Part shown: piece by piece, positions 14,865 to 18,076 of the stretch
Numbering within the stretch: the first letter of the stretch is position 1
Layout: every line of letters starts with the position of its first letter
Source of the DNA: JANNVZ01 sp046153915
GTDB lineage: Bacteria > Bacteroidota > Bacteroidia > Flavobacteriales_D > Sanyastnellaceae
DNA: 18,076 nucleotides
Direction: 5' to 3'
Assembly: GCA_046153915.1 (NCBI GenBank)
Contig: JBJXFC010000187.1
Location: forward strand, 1-18,076
Notes under the pieces: model-generated
What the model saw: the letters and a program-made list of their open reading frames with translations, nothing else
Told to the model about the DNA's origin: nothing
The model's database searches: none
Position numbers and translations under genes: made by a program

Positions 14865-16228
14865 ATGAATCGATTGAAGTCCGGAATAGTCATGTCCTTA
14901 CTTTTTGTAATGGTATTGCAATCATTTGGCCAAACCAGGATTGAAAGTCTTCAACGCCTTTTCGAATCCATCGACTCATCTCATCGGCTGATAGGTTCGA
15001 TTACAATCTCAAAGTCGGGACATCTTGTTTCCAATTATACATTTGGAAAAAGCGCCAAACGGATGAAGGCAAGCTTGTTCTTCCCCAGTCGGAAGCTTAT
15101 GACATGAGGATTGGAACATTGTCGCAGGCTATTACTTCGGTTATGATATTCCAATTAATTGAAGAAGGCAAGATTTCACTGGATACCAAGTTGAGTGTTT
15201 TTTTTACTGAGATACCCAATTCAGAAAACATCACAATTAAACATCTTTTGCAACAATCCAGCGGATTGCACAACATGGATGTGGACATAGAAAAGAATAT
15301 TTTCGATTCCTGGTTTTACTCAACTCAGTCGCGAGATGAAATGATTGCAGGCATTGCTCAATGGCCAAATGAGTTTGAACCCGGAGGAAAGATTCAATAC
15401 TCTGCAGCGAATTATATTTTATTGGGCTATATCATCGAATCAGTAATGAGCAGTCAGTTTGCTCAACAAGTTCAAAGCCGGGTAATAGAACGATGTGAAA
15501 TGTCACGCACTTATTCAGCTATTGGAATTGAACGCAAGAGTTTCGAAATTCCATCTTATTACAGGAATGATGGTTGGATTGAATTTCCTTCATCTGATTT
15601 AAGTGGTGCGATTGGCAATGCTTCTGTAGTGTCCAATTCACACGATCTGACAAGATTTTGCAGCGCTCTTTTCGAAGGCCAATTGATTTCTGCTTCATCA
15701 CTTAGCACGATGCTGGGACTGCAGTCTTCCTTAGCGATCACAAAGGATCCCTCAATTGGGAAATCAGGAGAAGGTTATCTACAAAGTGGCGGAATTGACA
15801 ATTTTGGTTCGATGATGCTGTATGTGCCAGAAGACAGCATTTGTTTTGCTATAACGCTTGCAGGTATGAATTATCCGATCGGGCAATTGTTCTGGAAATC
15901 TGTAGAATTGTACTACGGGGTTGAAACAGAAATTCCTTCTTTCAAGCCAATTAAAATTCCTGCACGATCAACAAAGAAATACACTGGAATATACACTTCA
16001 AGTGATGGCACATCTTTCGAAATTACAACCAGAAAAGAAGCGCTCTTTCTCTTAATGAATGGAAAATCCTCTGGCAAACTGGAACTTGAAGCTTTGGATG
16101 AAAACTGGTTTCAAAATGAGTCCATGGGAATCATGATCCGCTTTGGAAGGAATGAAAAGAACAAGATAGATCAATTGCTTTTTTACCAGGGCCGGTTGAT
16201 CGCGCAATTTACCAAAACAGGCAGTTGA
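14865..16228 (+). pseudogene. frameshifted serine beta-lactamase-like (class C/PBP4*) protein
   Basis: Two frames together form one protein of about 454 residues. The first (14865-15107) gives a signal peptide (MNRLKSGIVMSLLFVMVLQS) and the fold's opening strands (GSITISKSGHLVSNYTFGK); the second (from about 15059 to 16228) continues with TDEGKLVLPQSEAYDMRIGT. Adding one A to the A-run at 15057-15059 joins them. The fold is the serine hydrolase family of class C beta-lactamases and penicillin-binding proteins, with a typical C-terminal beta domain. All three active-site motifs are altered: SxxK reads TLSQ, YxN reads YSA, and His of HxG is Gln (QSGG). So catalysis is not expected even without the frameshift. 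The remaining 1.1 kb frame is intact, which suggests a recent break or a consensus error in a conserved pseudoenzyme. Confidence 0.8.
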
Positions 16229-16306
16229 TCTCCATTTCGGGAAATCGTGAACGACTCATTATCAGTTCTTTTTGATTAATTGGGAACTTATCCGGAGCAT
16301 TCATCG

Positions 16307-16314
16307 TATCTTTG
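16307..16314 (+). promoter_or_regulatory. TAnnTTTG promoter box, DEAD-box gene
   Basis: TATCTTTG is an exact match to the -7 consensus; a TTG (16280-16282) lies 24 bases upstream, slightly far for the -33 element. It points toward the helicase gene 218 bases downstream. Confidence 0.45.
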
Positions 16315-16410
16315 GCCTGTATTTGTCTTTTACCACTCAGGTAGTTCAGATTATCACCTTCTCCATCTGAATATTTCCGCAACCTGATTTGTTCTAGTCA
16401 ACACAATGCC

Positions 16411-16443
16411 TTTCTGCAAAATTGCAATGGCCGTTTGCAGAGA
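16411..16443 (+). promoter_or_regulatory. stem-loop in the helicase mRNA leader
   Basis: TCTGCAAA (16413-16420) and TTTGCAGA (16434-16441) are perfect inverted copies; one G-T and one further T-A pair extend the stem to ten around a 13-base loop. No T-run follows, so it is not a terminator. A role in translation or mRNA stability is inferred. Confidence 0.4.
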
Positions 16444-16531
16444 ACGCATGCTGACTCCTATTTGGAATACAATTCCGACGTGACATGTTTGTCAGCGCAA
16501 GAACAATGGCCATACAACATTATATTTTAAT

Positions 16532-17971
16532 ATGACATTCGAATCACTGGGTTTAATTGAACCCATTCTTAAAGCCCTGACCAATGAGGGATACGTAACC
16601 CCTACTCCTATCCAATCCAAAGCAATTCCCATTGTTTTAGAAGGTTCTGATATGATTGGTTGCGCTCAGACAGGCACCGGAAAAACGGCAGCTTTTGCCC
16701 TTCCGATCATTCAAAATTTATACAACAAACACAATTCTGGCGAGAAATCTAATCACAATTCACGCCGCCCAATTCAAGTTTTAATTCTTACACCAACACG
16801 CGAACTTGCCATCCAGATTGATGAAAGTTTTGGCGCTTATGGAAAATTTGCGAACCTGAAACACACCGTCATTTTTGGCGGTGTAGGTCAATATCCACAG
16901 ACAGTTGCTCTTAAAAAAGGAGTTGACATTCTTACAGCAACACCAGGCCGTTTGCTGGATCTTATGAACCAGGGTTTTGTGGATCTCAACAAACTAGAAG
17001 TCTTTGTATTGGATGAGGCAGACCGCATGCTCGACATGGGTTTTATTCATGATGTGAAAAAAGTTATTGCAAAACTTCCGGTAAAACGCCAGACTGTGCT
17101 TTTCAGTGCAACTATGCCTCCGGAGATTGTTAAACTTTCTTCCAGCATTTTGATTCATCCCAAACGCGTAGAAGTTACTCCTCAGGCCACAACTGCTCAG
17201 ACTATCAACCAATCGCTTTATTTTGTTGAAAGAGGTGAAAAGAAAGACCTTCTCAATCATCTTTTATCGGATGAAACAATTGAACGTGCGTTGGTTTTTA
17301 CACGCACCAAACATGGCGCAAACAAGGTTGTAAAAGAACTTCAGAAGGTCAATATCCGCGCAGAAGCCATTCATGGCAATAAATCACAAACTGCTCGTCA
17401 ACTTGCTCTCAAGAATTTCAAAAGCAAAACAACCCGGGTGCTGGTAGCAACAGATATTGCTGCCAGAGGAATCGATGTGGATGATCTCACTCACGTAATC
17501 AACTACGAAATTCCGAATATTCCTGAGACTTACGTACACCGCATTGGCCGCACAGGCCGAGCAGGTGCTTCAGGTATCGCTATTTCTTTCTGTGAATCAG
17601 AAGAACGTGCTTATCTGAAGGATATCCAGAAGCTCATTGGTCTCCAAATTCCAGTGGTGAAAGATGGAAAGTTTTCTTCTTCTATTCCGGCGGAAAAAGA
17701 ATTTCCCCGCCCGGTTGAGAACTTTGGAAAGAAACAACCTTCGCAACACGGAAGACAACCAAGGCCTCAGGGTTCTGGTCAAAATTCACGACCAAAACCT
17801 CAAAACCGAAACGGCAACACATCTGCTAACAAGCCAGAGGGACAGCGCGATAGTCAAAGAGAAAAACCTCAAACCCGCTCTAACAATTCTAATCCGGGCA
17901 ACAGAAGAGAAGGAAATCGTGAAAAACCTCAAACGAGGAATACCAGCGAATCTGGAAACAGACAAGAATGA
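16532..17971 (+). CDS. DEAD-box ATP-dependent RNA helicase (RhlE-like), tail cut by in-frame stop
   Basis: The 479-residue product unwinds RNA duplexes using ATP, acting in ribosome assembly, RNA decay or cold adaptation. All core motifs are present: Q motif TPTPIQ (23-28), motif I AQTGTGKT (45-52), Ia PTRELAIQ, Ib TPGRLLD, II DEAD (161-164), III SATMP, IV LVFTRTKH, V ATDIAARGID and VI HRIGRTGRAG. The core ends near residue 385 and is followed by a basic, Gly/Asn/Gln/Pro-rich tail that binds RNA non-specifically and is low in complexity. The tail contains 19-20 residue repeats starting REKPQTR. A TGA at 17969-17971 sits where the other repeat copies have a Gly codon (GGA or GGC), and the frame continues open to the window edge. 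The core should still work. RhlE-type naming rests on the overall motif set and tail. Confidence 0.93.
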   Translation: MTFESLGLIEPILKALTNEGYVTPTPIQSKAIPIVLEGSDMIGCAQTGTGKTAAFALPIIQNLYNKHNSGEKSNHNSRRPIQVLILTPTRELAIQIDESFGAYGKFANLKHTVIFGGVGQYPQTVALKKGVDILTATPGRLLDLMNQGFVDLNKLEVFVLDEADRMLDMGFIHDVKKVIAKLPVKRQTVLFSATMPPEIVKLSSSILIHPKRVEVTPQATTAQTINQSLYFVERGEKKDLLNHLLSDETIERALVFTRTKHGANKVVKELQKVNIRAEAIHGNKSQTARQLALKNFKSKTTRVLVATDIAARGIDVDDLTHVINYEIPNIPETYVHRIGRTGRAGASGIAISFCESEERAYLKDIQKLIGLQIPVVKDGKFSSSIPAEKEFPRPVENFGKKQPSQHGRQPRPQGSGQNSRPKPQNRNGNTSANKPEGQRDSQREKPQTRSNNSNPGNRREGNREKPQTRNTSESGNRQE

Positions 17972-18031
17972 AACCGTGAAAAACCGCAAACCAGGACTAA
18001 CAACGAATCTGGAAACAGACAAGAAGGCAAT
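17858..18031 (+). repeat. three 57-60 base tandem repeats in helicase tail
   Basis: Units at 17858-17917, 17918-17974 and 17975-18031 each encode REKPQTR, then an Asn/Ser-rich stretch, then GNR(R/Q)E and G-N. The second unit carries the TGA stop at 17969-17971 in place of Gly. Tandem copies of this kind gain and lose units easily by slippage. Confidence 0.8.
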
Positions 18032-18076
18032 CGTCCGCCTCAAAGCCAGGGAAATAAAACTGCCTCCAAAAAGCCA

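Larger units (their letters stand above)
16229..16531 (+). other. long leader region of the DEAD-box helicase gene
   Basis: These 303 bases hold no gene. They contain a perfect TAnnTTTG box (16307-16314) and a 10-bp stem-loop (16411-16443), then an A/T-rich stretch up to the ATG. If transcription begins near 16320, the mRNA leader would be about 210 bases, long for this kind of genome and reminiscent of cold-regulated helicase leaders. Confidence 0.5.

Noticed and set aside
15045..15065. Programmed -1 ribosomal frameshift in the beta-lactamase-like gene
   Set aside because: No canonical X XXY YYZ slippery site in the right frame and no obvious downstream pseudoknot; a lost A explains the break more simply.
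17786..18043. Minus-strand frame antisense to the helicase tail
   Set aside because: It is a product of the repetitive tail read backward, with no start signal or family.
1..18076. CRISPR array, tRNA, rRNA, transposase or prophage
   Set aside because: No direct-repeat/spacer pattern, cloverleaf, rRNA sequence or mobile-element protein was found on either strand.

Overview
The window reads as an ordinary chromosomal segment of a Bacteroidota bacterium, most likely near the Flavobacteriales. The evidence is a secreted M1 aminopeptidase ending in a type IX secretion (T9SS) sorting domain, a DUF2851 protein, a small PspC-domain protein, TAnnTTTG-type promoter boxes, A/T-rich leaders with little Shine-Dalgarno signal, and low GC throughout except the first 129 bases. 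I see no rRNA, tRNA, CRISPR array, insertion sequence or prophage.

Layout. Positions 1-129 hold the GC-rich 3' end of an unrecognised plus-strand gene. After a gene-poor gap carrying two 15-nt palindromes, everything from 566 to about 12046 lies on the minus strand. In transcription order (right to left) the genes are: ribD (riboflavin synthesis) with a 4-base overlap to a DMT/EamA transporter; an ArsR-type repressor with an inverted-repeat operator candidate; a small secreted beta-sandwich protein; a secreted MORN/YwqK-like protein with a strong terminator; a membrane TPR protein with a strong terminator; the M1 aminopeptidase; an SPFH/stomatin-like protein; DUF2851; PspC; purC (purine synthesis); and a GT87 membrane glycosyltransferase.

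From 12115 onward the genes are on the plus strand: a TauE/SafE transporter overlapping a MoaD-like sulfur carrier, a YbiT-type ABC-F ATPase, a serine beta-lactamase-like protein broken by a frameshift, and a DEAD-box RNA helicase whose repetitive basic tail is cut by an in-frame stop.

There is no clear new multi-gene system here. The best second looks are: the beta-lactamase-fold gene, which has lost all three catalytic motifs by apparent single-base changes and also carries a one-base frameshift; the nonsense codon in the helicase tail repeat with the same frame open to the window end; the ABC-F protein with no P-loop in its second ATPase half; the overlapping gene pairs tauE/moaD and ribD/eamA; and several unassigned inverted repeats in intergenic DNA.
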